From NCBI RefSeq assembly GCF_000195085.1, contig NC_015380.1, positions 1,040,001 to 1,104,000 on the forward strand: DNA of 64,000 bases. Direction: 5' to 3'. Positions 9,695 through 20,396 of the stretch are shown here, piece by piece. The notes beneath the pieces are model-generated. The model saw only the letters and a list, made by a program, of their open reading frames with translations. It was not told the DNA's origin and made no database searches. Origin of the DNA: Candidatus Pelagibacter sp. IMCC9063 (lineage in GTDB: Bacteria > Pseudomonadota > Alphaproteobacteria > Pelagibacterales > Pelagibacteraceae). The first letter of the stretch is position 1, and every line of letters starts with the position of its first letter. The translations under genes and the position numbers were made by a program.

Positions 9695-10645
9695 ATGGCA
9701 ACAAACAAACTTCAAGCTATTAAATTTAATCACACACATCTTTTAGGTATCCAATATTTATCCATTCCCGAAGTTAATCTTATATTAGATGAATCTTTGG
9801 CTTTTGTTGATCTCAACAGACAAGAAAACAAAAAATTAAAGATTTTAAATGGAAAGACTCAAATCAACTTATTCTTTGAAAATTCCACTAGAACATTAAG
9901 CTCATTTGAATTAGCTGGAAAAAGACTTGGTGCTGATGTTATGAATATGAATGTTGCACAGTCAGCGATTAAAAAGGGAGAAACTTTAATCGACACAGCT
10001 ATGACTTTGAATGCGATGCATCCTGATATTTTGGTTATTAGACATCAAGACTCAGGTGCTGCAAACCTTCTTTCTCAAAAAGTAAATTGCTCTGTAATAA
10101 ATGCTGGAGACGGTCGTAGAGAACACCCCACCCAAGCTTTATTGGATGCAATGACAATTAGAATGAAAAAAGGAAAAATAGAAGGACTCCGTGTAGCTAT
10201 TTGTGGAGATATTTTGCACTCTAGAGTAGCTAGATCTAATATTTATTTATTAAATATGCTTGGTGCTGAGGTTAGAGTTATTGGCCCCTCAACTTTAATG
10301 CCAAAATATATTGAGGGATTTGGTGTCAAATCTTTTACTAATATGGAGGAGGGTCTGGAGGGTTGTGACATAATTATGATGTTAAGAATGCAGACCGAAA
10401 GAATGGATGGGTCTTACATGCCCTCTACGAGAGAATATTATGAATTTTTTGCACTTGATTATAAAAAAATTAAAAATGCAAAATCAGATGCTTTGATTAT
10501 GCATCCAGGCCCTATGAACAGAGGAATAGAAATTGATACTAATCTAGCAGATGACATCAATAGAAGCATCATAGTACAGCAAGTTGAGATGGGAGTTGCC
10601 GTACGAATGGCTGTTCTTAAAATTTTAATGGAAGCTAAGCAATGA
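9695..10645 (+). CDS. pyrB: Aspartate carbamoyltransferase catalytic subunit
   Basis: PyrB joins carbamoyl phosphate and aspartate in pyrimidine synthesis. The carbamoyl-phosphate motif [15 protein letters not shown], the HPTQALLDA motif and [12 protein letters not shown] are all present. I chose the ATG at 9695 (316 residues), which begins [11 protein letters not shown] just before the conserved HLLGI. An in-frame TTG at 9656 would add 13 residues with no family support; neither start has a strong Shine-Dalgarno sequence. It overlaps the pyrC-like gene by 4 bases. No pyrI is nearby, so regulation probably differs from E. coli. Confidence 0.94.
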   Translation: MATNKLQAIKFNHTHLLGIQYLSIPEVNLILDESLAFVDLNRQENKKLKILNGKTQINLFFENSTRTLSSFELAGKRLGADVMNMNVAQSAIKKGETLIDTAMTLNAMHPDILVIRHQDSGAANLLSQKVNCSVINAGDGRREHPTQALLDAMTIRMKKGKIEGLRVAICGDILHSRVARSNIYLLNMLGAEVRVIGPSTLMPKYIEGFGVKSFTNMEEGLEGCDIIMMLRMQTERMDGSYMPSTREYYEFFALDYKKIKNAKSDALIMHPGPMNRGIEIDTNLADDINRSIIVQQVEMGVAVRMAVLKILMEAKQ

Positions 10646-11928
10646 AAAAAAAAGCTATAATCAATACAAGAATTTTAGATCCAAGAAATAATATAGATGA
10701 GATTGGTGGAATTTTGATTAATGATAGTGGAAAAATAGAAGCGATTGGAAAAAAGGTTACAAAAGAAAATGTTTCGAATGCTGAGATTTATGATTGCAAA
10801 AACAAAGTGTCGATACCGGGAATAATAGATATGAGGGTCTTTGTCGGTGAACCAGGTTTTGAATACAAGGAAAATTTTAGGACTCTAAGTCAAGCTGCAG
10901 TTTCTGGAGGCGTAACAGGAGTCGCTACCATGCCCAATACCTTGCCGTTAATAGATAACGTTTCAACATTAGATTTTGTTAAAAGAAGATCCAGAGACAA
11001 ATCAATCATCAAAATATTTCCAATGGCTACCTTAACTAAGGGGGCTAAAGGATTGGACATGACAGAATTTGGCCTTTTAAAACTTAGAGGTGCATGGGGA
11101 TTTACAGATGGTACCCAATCCATTCAAAGCAATAAAGTTATGGATCAGATATTTAACTACGGAAAAAACACTGACATACTTATAATTCAATTTGCTCAAG
11201 ATAATGAATTATCAGAAAATGGAATGATTAATGATAGTTTACAGGCGACCAAGCTTGGTCTTAAAAGTATTCCAGAATCTGCAGAGCAGTTAATAATCGA
11301 GAGAGATCTAAGACTTTTAGAAAATTACAATACCAAATATCATATAGCTTTAATATCTTCAAAAAAATCATTAGAAATTATTAAAAATGCAAAAGATCGT
11401 GGGTTAAAATTTACAGTAGGTGTTTCTATAAATAATTTGTCTCTTAATGAAAATGATATTGGAGATTTTAAAACTTTTTTAAAACTTTCTCCCCCATTAA
11501 GATCTGAGGAAGATCGACTTGCACTTATAGATGGTGTTAAGCAAGGATTGATAAATGTTATTGTTTCTGATCACAAGCCAGAAGATGAAGAATCGAAAAG
11601 ATTAACATTTCAACAAGCGACTACTGGAGCATCTGGAATTGAAAGTTTGTTATCATTAGGTCTTGAGTTGGTTCATAATGGAAGTTGCGATCTAAATACA
11701 CTGATTAAGAATTTAACATCTAATCCAGCAAAAATTTTAGGAATTAGGAACGGCACTTTGTCTGTTGGTAGCGAAGCTGACATTGCTGTATTTGACCTTA
11801 ATAAACCCTGGGTCTTTAAAAAAGAAAATATAAAATCTAAATCAAAAAATACTGCAATAGAAGATAGAAAGCTGCAAGGCAAAGTTGAAAAGACTTTCAT
11901 AAATGGTGATTTAGCTTTTTCTGAATAA
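10642..11928 (+). CDS. Dihydroorotase-like protein, probably non-catalytic (PyrC'/PyrX type)
   Basis: The 428-residue amidohydrolase-fold protein aligns along its length with class I dihydroorotases. The region that should read D-x-H-x-H (metal ligands) is instead [11 protein letters not shown] near residues 61-71, so both histidines are gone. SDHKPED near residue 312 retains Asp-His. Non-catalytic PyrC homologues encoded beside pyrB are known in Pseudomonas and many alphaproteobacteria, where they hold the aspartate transcarbamoylase dodecamer together. Overlap with pyrB (4 bases) and plsY (1 base) supports a structural partnership with PyrB. A catalytic pyrC would have to lie elsewhere in the genome. 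Confidence 0.88.
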   Translation: MKKKAIINTRILDPRNNIDEIGGILINDSGKIEAIGKKVTKENVSNAEIYDCKNKVSIPGIIDMRVFVGEPGFEYKENFRTLSQAAVSGGVTGVATMPNTLPLIDNVSTLDFVKRRSRDKSIIKIFPMATLTKGAKGLDMTEFGLLKLRGAWGFTDGTQSIQSNKVMDQIFNYGKNTDILIIQFAQDNELSENGMINDSLQATKLGLKSIPESAEQLIIERDLRLLENYNTKYHIALISSKKSLEIIKNAKDRGLKFTVGVSINNLSLNENDIGDFKTFLKLSPPLRSEEDRLALIDGVKQGLINVIVSDHKPEDEESKRLTFQQATTGASGIESLLSLGLELVHNGSCDLNTLIKNLTSNPAKILGIRNGTLSVGSEADIAVFDLNKPWVFKKENIKSKSKNTAIEDRKLQGKVEKTFINGDLAFSE

Positions 11929-12494
11929 TGGAATCTTTAATTATAGTTACAATCTATTCTTATATTCTTGGCAGTATTCCATTTGGTTTAATTTTTTCAA
12001 AAATTTTAGGTTTTGGAGACATTAGAAAAATAGGATCTGGAAATATTGGTGCGACAAACGCCCTTAGGACGGGAAGTAAAAAACTTGCATTTTTAACTTT
12101 GCTGTTTGATGTTGGAAAAGGCTCTCTTGCTGTCTTTTTAACTCTTAAATATTTTAACGAACACTCTTATACGTCGGCAATATTTGTTTATCTTGGGCAC
12201 ATTTTTCCTTTGTGGCTGAAATTTAAAGGAGGAAAAGGTGTCGCTACATACGTGGGCGTAATTTTGCTTATTAATCCAATTTTATTCTTGGTCTTTATTT
12301 TTAGCTGGTTACTTACTGCAAAAATTTTAAAGGTCTCTTCCGTGTCAGCATTGGTGGCTTATTTTATCGTAACGACTGCATCTTTTTTTATTTATGATCA
12401 AAATATTTTTTTATTAAATTTTTTCTTTCTAATTTTTTCTATTTACACCCATAGAGAAAATATTAAGCGTCTCATGCAAAAAATAGAAAAATAA
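11928..12494 (+). CDS. plsY: Acyl-phosphate:glycerol-3-phosphate acyltransferase
   Basis: PlsY is an inner-membrane enzyme making 1-acyl-glycerol-3-phosphate from acyl phosphate. The 188-residue protein has about five hydrophobic segments plus the three family motifs: GSIPFGLIFSK near 16-26, GSGNIGATNALRTG (phosphate loop) near 36-49, and KFKGGKGVATYVGV near 97-111. It overlaps the upstream gene by one base (TAATG). In many alphaproteobacteria dprA follows plsY; here topA follows after 126 bases. Confidence 0.94.
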   Translation: MESLIIVTIYSYILGSIPFGLIFSKILGFGDIRKIGSGNIGATNALRTGSKKLAFLTLLFDVGKGSLAVFLTLKYFNEHSYTSAIFVYLGHIFPLWLKFKGGKGVATYVGVILLINPILFLVFIFSWLLTAKILKVSSVSALVAYFIVTTASFFIYDQNIFLLNFFFLIFSIYTHRENIKRLMQKIEK

Positions 12495-12620
12495 AGATCC
12501 CTACAGTCTCTAAAATTTTTATAATTAATAGATAAAATATAGGAAAAGAGCCTTCTTTAAATAATTGAAATTAACAAATATTTGACAATAAGCATTTTTT
12601 TTGACAGTGGTTCAAATATT

Positions 12621-15212
12621 ATGAATCTCGTAATAGTAGAAAGCCCAGCAAAAGCTAAAACAATTAATAAATATCTTGGGTCTAATTACATAGTATTAGC
12701 TAGCTTTGGTCATGTGAGAGACCTTCCATCAAAAAACGGATCCGTTGATACAGAGAATAATTTTAATATGGTCTGGGAAATAGATACTGCTTCTAAGAAA
12801 CATATCAAAGAAATAGCAGATGCTGCTGAAGATTGTGAAAAAATAATTCTAGCTACTGACCCAGACAGAGAAGGAGAAGCCATAGCTTGGCATGTAAGAC
12901 ACATACTGGAAGATAAAAATCTTTTAAAAGGTAAAAAAGTAGAAAGAGTTGTTTTTAATGAAATTACCAAAAAAGCAGTCGTGTATGGAGTTGAAAATCC
13001 AAGAGATTTAAACATAGAGTTAGTAAATGCGTATTTAGCTAGAAGGGCCTTGGATTACTTAGTTGGCTTTAACATATCACCAATTTTATGGACTAAATTG
13101 CCGGGTTCAAAGTCAGCAGGCAGAGTTCAATCCGTAGCATTAAAAATTATTGTAGAAAGAGAGTATGAAATAGAACTTTTTAAGCCTGAGGAATTTTGGA
13201 CTTTAAATGCAGTTTTTAAAAATAGCCAAAATAAAGAAATTAATTCAAAACTAAATATATACGATTCAAAAAAAGTTGAAAAATTTTCATTCAAGAACAA
13301 AAAAGCTGCGGAAAATGCAGTTGCTGAAATAAATAAAAATGAATTCAAGGTTAAAAGTATTGAAAGCAAGCCATTTAAAAGAAATCCCTACGCTCCTTTC
13401 AGGACTTCCACAATGCAACAAGATGCGTCAAGAAAATTGGGCTTTGGAGCTTCAAGAACCATGCAGGTAGCTCAAAGATTATATCAAGGCATAGATATAG
13501 AAGGCGAAACAGTAGGTCTAATTACATACATGAGAACAGATGGTACTGATATTTCCTTGGATGCAGTAGCGGATTGCAGAACATTCATAAAAAATGAAAT
13601 TGGTGAAAAATACTTACCTTCAGAAGCAAGAAATTATTCTGGGAAAAAAGCCAAAAATGCTCAAGAAGCGCATGAAGCTATTAGACCAACAGATATAACA
13701 AGAACTCCCAATTCCTTAAAGTCAAAATTAGATAAGGATCAGATGAGACTTTATGAATTAATATGGAATAGAACTGTATCTTCTCAGATGGAGAGTGCAG
13801 AGTTTGAAAGAACTGCCATTGACTTTACAAACCAGTCTAGCAGTATGATATTTAGAGCCAATGGCTCTATTCAGAAATTTGATGGATTCTTAAAGCTTTA
13901 TCAAGAGGTTAAGGATGAGGATGATAAAGAAAAAGAGGATTCTGATGAAGATAATATTTTACCAGAAGTGGTAAAAGATGAAATTTTAAAAATTGACAAA
14001 GTCCTTAATGAACAGCATTTTACCCAACCACCTCCAAGATACTCAGAAGCTAGTTTAGTTAAGAAGCTAGAAGAGCTAGGGATTGGAAGACCCTCTACTT
14101 ACGCAAGTATTATTTCTGTTTTATCAACTAGAAACTATGTTGAAGTACTCAATAAAAAATTTACTCCCACAGACAGAGGAAAGTTAATTACTTCTTTTTT
14201 AAACCAATTATTTACTAGATACGTTGATTATAATTTTACTGCAGGCTTAGAAGAAAGTCTTGATGATATAACAACAGGTAAGGCTGACTGGATTGAGGTC
14301 TTGGCTAAATTTTGGAAAGAATTTAACCAGAATGTTCTCGAAGTCAAAGAATTAAGAACTAGGGCTATCCTAGACATGATGAATGAAAGCTTGGGAGAAA
14401 TTATTTTTGACAAAGATAATGAAGGCAAAATAAAAAGGTCTTGTGAATGTGGTGGTGAATTAAGTTTAAAAACCGGAAGATTTGGTGCTTTCATTGGTTG
14501 TTCAAAATATCCTGATTGCAAATTTACACGTCCCATGTCACGTATTAAAGCAGCTGAACAAGACTACCTTGCCGAACCAAAAGAAATTGGAAAAACAGAA
14601 GACGATAAAAATATAGTTTTAAAAAAAGGTAGATTTGGACCCTACTTGCAAGTTGGAAATGATGAGAAGGAAATGAAGAATGTATCTATTCCTAAGGGCA
14701 TATCTTTAGATGATATAGACCTTGATAAAGCCAGGTTCTTAGCTTCATTGCCGAAAGTATTGGGACAGTATCCTGAAAACAGTATGGATATCACTCTTAA
14801 CAATGGAAGATATGGCCCATATGTTAAATGTGATAAAAAATCAGCTACTTTAGAAGCTCCTGAGGACATTTTTTCAATAGGTTTAAATAAAGCTATCACT
14901 ATGATTGCAGATGCCAAACCAGGAAGAAGGTCTTCTAATGAAATTAAACTTATTGGAGAACATCCAGAAGATAAAAAACCAGTAAAAGTTATGAAAGGTT
15001 CTTACGGACCTTATATCAAATACAAAACAATTAATGCTACGATACCTGATGATAAAGACCCTGAAAGCGTAACTATGGAAGAGGCTCTTGATTTAATTGA
15101 AAAAAGATTAGAGTATGACTCAACCAAAAAAGGTAAAAAAATAAAAAAGAAAACAGCTAAGAAAAGAAAACCTAAAAAAAAAGCTGATAAAAATAAAGAT
15201 GAAGAAAAATAA
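12621..15212 (+). CDS. topA: DNA topoisomerase I
   Basis: This type IA topoisomerase relaxes negative supercoils. I start at the ATG at 12621 (863 residues, MNLVIVESPAKAKTI); a TTG 39 bases upstream is open but adds non-family sequence. Domains in order: TOPRIM (about 1-120, DPDREGEAIAWH), central cleavage core with catalytic Tyr303 in ITYMRTDGTD, one four-Cys zinc ribbon (CECGG...GCSKYPDC, about residues 608-635), then several zinc-less repeats ending GPYLQV, GPYVKC and GPYIKY. A roughly 30-residue Lys-rich tail closes the protein, as in other genes of this window. Its neighbours plsY and the RidA gene are on the same strand. Confidence 0.96.
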   Translation: MNLVIVESPAKAKTINKYLGSNYIVLASFGHVRDLPSKNGSVDTENNFNMVWEIDTASKKHIKEIADAAEDCEKIILATDPDREGEAIAWHVRHILEDKNLLKGKKVERVVFNEITKKAVVYGVENPRDLNIELVNAYLARRALDYLVGFNISPILWTKLPGSKSAGRVQSVALKIIVEREYEIELFKPEEFWTLNAVFKNSQNKEINSKLNIYDSKKVEKFSFKNKKAAENAVAEINKNEFKVKSIESKPFKRNPYAPFRTSTMQQDASRKLGFGASRTMQVAQRLYQGIDIEGETVGLITYMRTDGTDISLDAVADCRTFIKNEIGEKYLPSEARNYSGKKAKNAQEAHEAIRPTDITRTPNSLKSKLDKDQMRLYELIWNRTVSSQMESAEFERTAIDFTNQSSSMIFRANGSIQKFDGFLKLYQEVKDEDDKEKEDSDEDNILPEVVKDEILKIDKVLNEQHFTQPPPRYSEASLVKKLEELGIGRPSTYASIISVLSTRNYVEVLNKKFTPTDRGKLITSFLNQLFTRYVDYNFTAGLEESLDDITTGKADWIEVLAKFWKEFNQNVLEVKELRTRAILDMMNESLGEIIFDKDNEGKIKRSCECGGELSLKTGRFGAFIGCSKYPDCKFTRPMSRIKAAEQDYLAEPKEIGKTEDDKNIVLKKGRFGPYLQVGNDEKEMKNVSIPKGISLDDIDLDKARFLASLPKVLGQYPENSMDITLNNGRYGPYVKCDKKSATLEAPEDIFSIGLNKAITMIADAKPGRRSSNEIKLIGEHPEDKKPVKVMKGSYGPYIKYKTINATIPDDKDPESVTMEEALDLIEKRLEYDSTKKGKKIKKKTAKKRKPKKKADKNKDEEK

Positions 15213-15219
15213 GATTTAA

Positions 15220-15684
15220 ATGTCTGCAATTGAGAAAAAGTTAAAAGAATTAAATATCGAAATACCAATACCACCGTCGCCTGTTGGAAATTACTTGGCA
15301 TACAAAATTAGTGGTAACAAAATATATATATCTGGACAGTTACCGATTAATAAAGATGGAAACATGATTAAGGGGAAAATTGGAAATGAACTAACAGAAG
15401 AAGATGGCAAAAAAGCTGCTCTACTATGCATATTGAATAGCATAGGACATTTAAAAAATGCAGTTGAAAATTTAGATAAGGTAAAAAGTTGTATTAAAAT
15501 TAATGGCTATATCAATTCAGTAAATAACTTTGAAAATCATCCTACTCTATTAAACTCAGCTTCCGATCTACTGGTTAAAATATTTGGTGAAAAAGGTAAA
15601 CATGCAAGAGCTGTTGTGGGAGTGTCTAGCCTCCCATTAAATGCTGCTGTGGAAATTGAAACTATTTTCGAAATAGAAATTTAA
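15220..15684 (+). CDS. RidA / YjgF-YER057c-UK114 family protein
   Basis: A 154-residue member of the Rid superfamily, whose best-known members hydrolyse reactive enamine/imine intermediates. Family features are SPVGNYLAYKISGNKIYISGQLP near residues 19-41 and the C-terminal HARAVVGVSSLPLNAAVEIE near 127-146, with the ligand-binding Arg. The length matches the longer subgroup rather than the roughly 128-residue archetypal RidA, so the exact substrate is open. It starts 7 bases after topA, implying cotranscription, and its 3' end overlaps clpA (opposite strand) by 4 bases. Confidence 0.87.
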   Translation: MSAIEKKLKELNIEIPIPPSPVGNYLAYKISGNKIYISGQLPINKDGNMIKGKIGNELTEEDGKKAALLCILNSIGHLKNAVENLDKVKSCIKINGYINSVNNFENHPTLLNSASDLLVKIFGEKGKHARAVVGVSSLPLNAAVEIETIFEIEI

Positions 15685-17951
15685 TTTTTTAAAGAAACTT
15701 TTTCAAGTTTAGTAATTTTAAAATTAAATTTAGTGTCTTTACAGTCAATAAATACAAAACCTCCATCAATTAATTTTCCATGGATAATTTCATTGGCCAA
15801 GGGTTTTCTTATTTTTTCATCGATCGTTCTAGATATGGGTCTGGCTCCCATTGTTTGACTATAACCAATGCTACAAATTAAATCGCAAGCCTCATCAGAT
15901 AATTCAATAGTAATATCTCTAGCATTCAACTGAATTTCTAGCTCAATAATAAACTTACTTACTACCTGTCTTATAATTTCTTTATTTAAATTATTAAATC
16001 TAATTACCGAATCTAAACGATTTCTAAATTCTGGAGTAAATATTTTTTTTATAGTTTCAAAATCATTATTATTATAGGTTTCTTTTACAAAACCAATTTG
16101 ATTTTTTTCCAAATCTGTAGCCCCTGCATTCGTAGTTAAAATCAAAATAATATTTCTAAAATCAATTTTTTTACCATTTTGGTCAGTTAAATTTCCATAG
16201 TCCATTATTTGTAGTAAAATATTATAAATATCAGGATGTGCTTTTTCTATTTCATCAATTAACAAAACAGCATGAGGATTTTTTTCAACCAATTCCGAAA
16301 GTTGCCCACCTTGATCAAAACCTACATATCCTGGAGGCGCACCTATAAGCTTAGAAATTGTATGCCGTTCAGAATATTCTGACATGTCAAAACGAATAAG
16401 CTCAACTCCCAATGTTTTTGCCAGTTGTTTGGCTAGTTCTGTTTTTCCCACTCCTGTAGGACCGCTAAATAAATAATTACCAATAGTTTTATTAGAATCT
16501 CTTAAGCCTGACCGAGAGAGCTTAATGGAGCTGGCCAATGCTTCTATGGCATGATCTTGCCCATAAATTATTCTTTTTAAGTTTTTTTCTATATCCTTTA
16601 AGTAGTTTCTATCATTCAAGGTAATATTTTTTTCTGGAATTTTTGTTATTTTAGAAACTATTTTTTCTATATCTGACTCATCTAACACATCTTTTTTTTG
16701 ATCATTTTTTTTTAATGACTCGTACGATCCTAGTTCATCTATAATATCAATTGACTTGTCTGGCAGTCTTTTGTTTCCTATGTATTTGTAAGAAAGATCA
16801 ACCGAAGCTCTTATCGCATCATCAGAGTATTTAACTTTATGAAAATCTTCATACTTAGCTTTTAGTCCAAACATTATTTTATATGCATCTTCAACACTAG
16901 GTTCAGAAACATCAATTTTTTGAAATCTTCTTTGTAAGGCCCTATCCTTTTCAAAAAACTGTCTATATTCAGAAAAAGTTGTTGAACCAACGCACCTAAT
17001 CTGACCAGATTGTAAAGCAGGTTTGAGCATATTGGCAGCATCCATAGAATTTCCAGAAGTAGATCCAGTTCCAACAAGCGAGTGTATTTCATCAATAAAT
17101 AAAATGTATTTTGGATTTTTTTCTATTTCATTAATAATAGCCTTTAATCTTTCTTCAAAATCTCCTCTATACCTAGTTCCTGCTATTAAAAGTCCCATAT
17201 CCAATGAATAAATTACATTGTCTTTAAGAATGTCAGGCACTTCGTTTCTAAAAATTTTATTGGCCAGACCTTCAACTATTGCAGTTTTGCCAACACCTGG
17301 ATCCCCGACTAATAGAGGGTTGTTTTTTGTCCGCCTACACAAAATTTGAGTTATTCGGTCAACCTCGTCATTTCTTCCTACAAGAGTATCAATTTTATTT
17401 TTTTCTGCCCTCTTTATTAAATTAACACAATAGGTATCAAGTGGTGAGTTTGGACTAGATTCTCTTGTTTTGCTCTTTTCATTAGCACTATCCACATAGG
17501 TGAAATTGTCAATTTTTGTAATACCGTGAGAAATAAAATTTACAACATCATATCTGGTAACTTCCTGCTCTTGCAAAAAGTAAGTTGCATGACTTTCCCT
17601 CTCTGCGAATAGAGAAACTAAAATATTTGCACCTGTTACTTCGCTTTTACCAGAAGACTGAACATGAACAATAGATCTCTGAATTACTCTTTGAAATCCA
17701 GATGTTGGCTGAGGGTCGTTGTTTTTTTCAGAATTAACAATATTGTCTAATTCGTTATCAATGTAATACTCAAGATTTTCTTTTAATAAATCTGTGTCTA
17801 CACTACAAGCCTTCATAACATTTAAAGCATCCTCTTCATCTGTCAGCGAAAGCAACAAGTGTTCCAAAGTTACATATTGGTGATTTTTTTCTGTAGCAAC
17901 TTGAAAAGCTTTAGAAATAGATTTCTCTAATGATTTGGTAAAAGTTGCCAT
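15681..17951 (-). CDS. clpA: ATP-dependent Clp protease ATP-binding subunit ClpA
   Basis: ClpA is a hexameric AAA+ unfoldase that feeds substrates to ClpP. The 756-residue protein has an N-domain (about 1-150), D1 AAA module with [15 protein letters not shown] and [11 protein letters not shown], and D2 module with [16 protein letters not shown] and [12 protein letters not shown]. The absence of the long ClpB middle coiled coil and the adjacent clpS identify it as ClpA. It begins directly after the clpS stop. ClpP is encoded about 43 kb away in the same window. Confidence 0.96.
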   Translation of the reverse strand: MATFTKSLEKSISKAFQVATEKNHQYVTLEHLLLSLTDEEDALNVMKACSVDTDLLKENLEYYIDNELDNIVNSEKNNDPQPTSGFQRVIQRSIVHVQSSGKSEVTGANILVSLFAERESHATYFLQEQEVTRYDVVNFISHGITKIDNFTYVDSANEKSKTRESSPNSPLDTYCVNLIKRAEKNKIDTLVGRNDEVDRITQILCRRTKNNPLLVGDPGVGKTAIVEGLANKIFRNEVPDILKDNVIYSLDMGLLIAGTRYRGDFEERLKAIINEIEKNPKYILFIDEIHSLVGTGSTSGNSMDAANMLKPALQSGQIRCVGSTTFSEYRQFFEKDRALQRRFQKIDVSEPSVEDAYKIMFGLKAKYEDFHKVKYSDDAIRASVDLSYKYIGNKRLPDKSIDIIDELGSYESLKKNDQKKDVLDESDIEKIVSKITKIPEKNITLNDRNYLKDIEKNLKRIIYGQDHAIEALASSIKLSRSGLRDSNKTIGNYLFSGPTGVGKTELAKQLAKTLGVELIRFDMSEYSERHTISKLIGAPPGYVGFDQGGQLSELVEKNPHAVLLIDEIEKAHPDIYNILLQIMDYGNLTDQNGKKIDFRNIILILTTNAGATDLEKNQIGFVKETYNNNDFETIKKIFTPEFRNRLDSVIRFNNLNKEIIRQVVSKFIIELEIQLNARDITIELSDEACDLICSIGYSQTMGARPISRTIDEKIRKPLANEIIHGKLIDGGFVFIDCKDTKFNFKITKLEKVSLKN

Positions 17952-18257
17952 TTATTTAACCTCCATTATACACTTTAAGGGAAACAAATTTTGTTTAGCA
18001 TAATTGTTAACTAGTGATGTTAAGGTTTTTGCAATATCTTTTGTATATGTGCCGCAAATAGCAGAACCATCTTCGTGAATTTTTAGCATAACATTTTTAG
18101 CTTTATTGTTTGTCATTTTAAAAAATATTATCAAAACTTGTATAACAAATTCCATAGTTGTGAAATCATCATTTAATAGAATGACATTATAATAAGGTGG
18201 TTTGGTAGTTTTTGTGGATAGTTTTCTTTTTCTTATAGCAGTTAAAGTTTTACTCAT
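17952..18257 (-). CDS. clpS: ClpA adaptor protein ClpS (N-end rule)
   Basis: ClpS binds N-degrons and delivers them to ClpAP. The 101-residue protein shows the core motif PPYYNVILLNDDFTTMEFV (about 20-38), the KAKNVMLKIHEDGSAICG region (ligand-pocket residues), and YTKDIAKTL. The flexible N-terminal extension is basic. It is directly followed by clpA and overlaps the end of ugd by 8 bases, so galU-ugd-clpS-clpA is likely one transcript. Confidence 0.94.
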   Translation of the reverse strand: MSKTLTAIRKRKLSTKTTKPPYYNVILLNDDFTTMEFVIQVLIIFFKMTNNKAKNVMLKIHEDGSAICGTYTKDIAKTLTSLVNNYAKQNLFPLKCIMEVK

Positions 18258-19560
18258 GAAAAGGACGGCCTATAGAATAATATTTTATTTTTTTATTTTT
18301 AAATTCATCAGGATGATACAAATTCCTTAAATCACAAATAGATAGTTTTTTGTTTTTACTCACTTTGTTAAAATCAATATTTTTAAATTCGTCCCAATCA
18401 CTATGAATAATAACAAAATCACAGTTTGTGATTAATTCTTTTTGATTAATGCAGTATTTAATTTTTTTGTACTTAGACAGAATGCTCTTGCTGCCCGTTG
18501 GTTCGTAATAGCTAATTTTTAAATTATTCTTTAAAAGCTTAGGAATAATAAACAGGCTTGACGAATCTCTCATATCATCTGTATTAGCTTTAAAAGTTAC
18601 ACCTAAAAAACCGATCTTTTTAAGATTGTTTTGTTTGGCAATTTTTAAAATTTTTTGAGTGATTAAATTGTTACGATTTCCATTGGATCGTATTACGTTT
18701 TTAACTAAACTCAGGTTTACTTTAAAGTCATCAGAAGTCTTTGCTAGCGCTTTTGTATCTTTTGGAAAGCAAGAGCCACCATATGCGGGACCAGCCCTTA
18801 AGAAACGAGAGCCAATTCTTTGATCGGTTCCTATACCCTCAGCAATATCATCAACATTGATTCCTGTTTTTTCACAAAGATTAGCAATCTCGTTAATAAA
18901 AGTAATTTTAGTAGCTAAAAAAGCATTGGCTGCATACTTTATCAATTCAGCAGCTTTACGTGAGACAACAATAAACTTAGCACCTTTTTTTATAATTGGA
19001 TCGTATAGCTTTTTAAGAATAGGTGAAATTTTTTTTGAATTATTAGTTCCAATTACTACTCTGTCGGGGTATCTAAAGTCTCTGAGAGCCTCCCCTTCTC
19101 TTAAAAATTCTGGATTTGAAACTACATCAAACTTATTGCTAGGGTTATGTTTACTTAAAATTTTTTCTATCCTATCTCCTGTTCCAAGAGGCACTGTAGA
19201 CTTTGTGATTATAGTCTTGTGTTTATTGAGATTTTTTGAAATAGTTTTTGCAACTTTAAATACATTGGATAGATCAGCTGATTGACCATTTTTTCCTGAC
19301 GGAGTACCTACAGCAATAAAGATGATGTCTGAGTTTTGAATGGCTTTATCGATATCAGTTGTAAAAATAAGTCTTTTTGCATTAAAATTTTTATTAACAA
19401 TTTCATCTAGCCCCGGTTCGTAAATTGGAAGTATATTGTTTTCTAAGTCTTTTATTTTTTTTTTATTATTATCTACGCAATAAACTGTATTCCCGAAATC
19501 AGAGAACAAAACTCCGGACACTAAACCTACATAACCTGTTCCAATAAAACAAATTTTCAT
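18250..19560 (-). CDS. ugd: UDP-glucose 6-dehydrogenase
   Basis: This enzyme oxidises UDP-glucose to UDP-glucuronate with two NAD+ for envelope polysaccharides. The 436-residue protein has the NAD-binding motif MKICFIGTGYVGLVSG, VGTPSGKNG, NPEFLREGEALRDF, and catalytic Cys264 in AYGGSCFPKDTKAL. It is placed directly after galU (2-base gap), giving consecutive steps glucose-1-phosphate to UDP-glucose to UDP-glucuronate. Confidence 0.95.
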   Translation of the reverse strand: MKICFIGTGYVGLVSGVLFSDFGNTVYCVDNNKKKIKDLENNILPIYEPGLDEIVNKNFNAKRLIFTTDIDKAIQNSDIIFIAVGTPSGKNGQSADLSNVFKVAKTISKNLNKHKTIITKSTVPLGTGDRIEKILSKHNPSNKFDVVSNPEFLREGEALRDFRYPDRVVIGTNNSKKISPILKKLYDPIIKKGAKFIVVSRKAAELIKYAANAFLATKITFINEIANLCEKTGINVDDIAEGIGTDQRIGSRFLRAGPAYGGSCFPKDTKALAKTSDDFKVNLSLVKNVIRSNGNRNNLITQKILKIAKQNNLKKIGFLGVTFKANTDDMRDSSSLFIIPKLLKNNLKISYYEPTGSKSILSKYKKIKYCINQKELITNCDFVIIHSDWDEFKNIDFNKVSKNKKLSICDLRNLYHPDEFKNKKIKYYSIGRPFHE

Positions 19561-19562
19561 GG

Positions 19563-20369
19563 TTAATAATTGCCTATTTTATTGAATGATTCAATATAAC
19601 CATCCATAGTTCCACAGTCCAAATACGATCCTTTAAAAATAGATCCATTAAATTTTTCACCACTAATCAAGAGCTTATTCATTGCATCGGTAATTTGAAC
19701 TTCTCCATGCTTACCTTTTTTGCTTTTATTTAGAAACTTAAATATTTTTTTACTTAAAATATACCTGCCAATAATAGCGTATTTTGAAGGTGCTAGAGAA
19801 ATTTTAGGTTTTTCAACAAATTTATTAATATCGAGTATACTCTTATTTTTTTTAGAAAATCCTAAAATTCCATACCTATCAACGTCTTTTTTCTGAACAA
19901 TCTTGGTCGCAACAACTGATGACTTGTAAGCTTTGTGTATACTAACTAATTCACGGCTACAATTCTTCTTAATTATTATGTCATCGGGCAAAATTAGTAA
20001 AAAATGATCTGATATTATTTTTTTACGACACGCATTTACCGCATCACCTAATCCTTTTGCAGAATTTTGATAAACAAATTTTATCTTTTTTTGATACTTT
20101 TTAAGAATATTTATTTTTTTAATTGCTTTTTTATTATTTAAGATTCTTTTTTCTAGTTCGCGATCTTTATCAAAGTATTTTTTTATAATACTTTTTCGTT
20201 TTGAAATCACTAAAAACACTTCTTTAATGCCTGCTTCATCACATTCTTTTAAAACTCTTTCTAAAATAGATGTTTTTCCTAAAGGCCAAAGCTCTTTGGG
20301 GAAAGCTTTCGTTAAAGGTAACATCCTTGTTCCAAGACCTGCTAGTGGTATAATTGCTTGAGTGATCAT
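19563..20369 (-). CDS. galU: UTP--glucose-1-phosphate uridylyltransferase
   Basis: GalU makes UDP-glucose from glucose-1-phosphate and UTP. The 268-residue nucleotidyltransferase has the signature GLGTRMLPLTKAFPKELWPL near residues 11-30, LILPDDIII, VEKPKISLAPS and the C-terminal YLDCGTMDGYIES. It is the first gene of the leftward galU-ugd-clpS-clpA run and is divergent from panC across 27 bases. RfbA-type thymidylyltransferases are the nearest alternative, but the ugd pairing favours GalU. Confidence 0.93.
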   Translation of the reverse strand: MITQAIIPLAGLGTRMLPLTKAFPKELWPLGKTSILERVLKECDEAGIKEVFLVISKRKSIIKKYFDKDRELEKRILNNKKAIKKINILKKYQKKIKFVYQNSAKGLGDAVNACRKKIISDHFLLILPDDIIIKKNCSRELVSIHKAYKSSVVATKIVQKKDVDRYGILGFSKKNKSILDINKFVEKPKISLAPSKYAIIGRYILSKKIFKFLNKSKKGKHGEVQITDAMNKLLISGEKFNGSIFKGSYLDCGTMDGYIESFNKIGNY

Positions 20370-20396
20370 AAATAAAAAATTATAAAAAAGTAATAA

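Noticed and set aside
12582-12620. Upstream TTG start extending topA by 13 residues
   Set aside because: The extension is not topoisomerase-like; the ATG at 12621 begins exactly at the conserved MNLVIVESPAKAK.
18857-19285. 142-codon plus-strand open frame inside ugd
   Set aside because: It lies wholly opposite a clearly coding dehydrogenase and its sequence resembles a reverse-strand translation, not a protein family.
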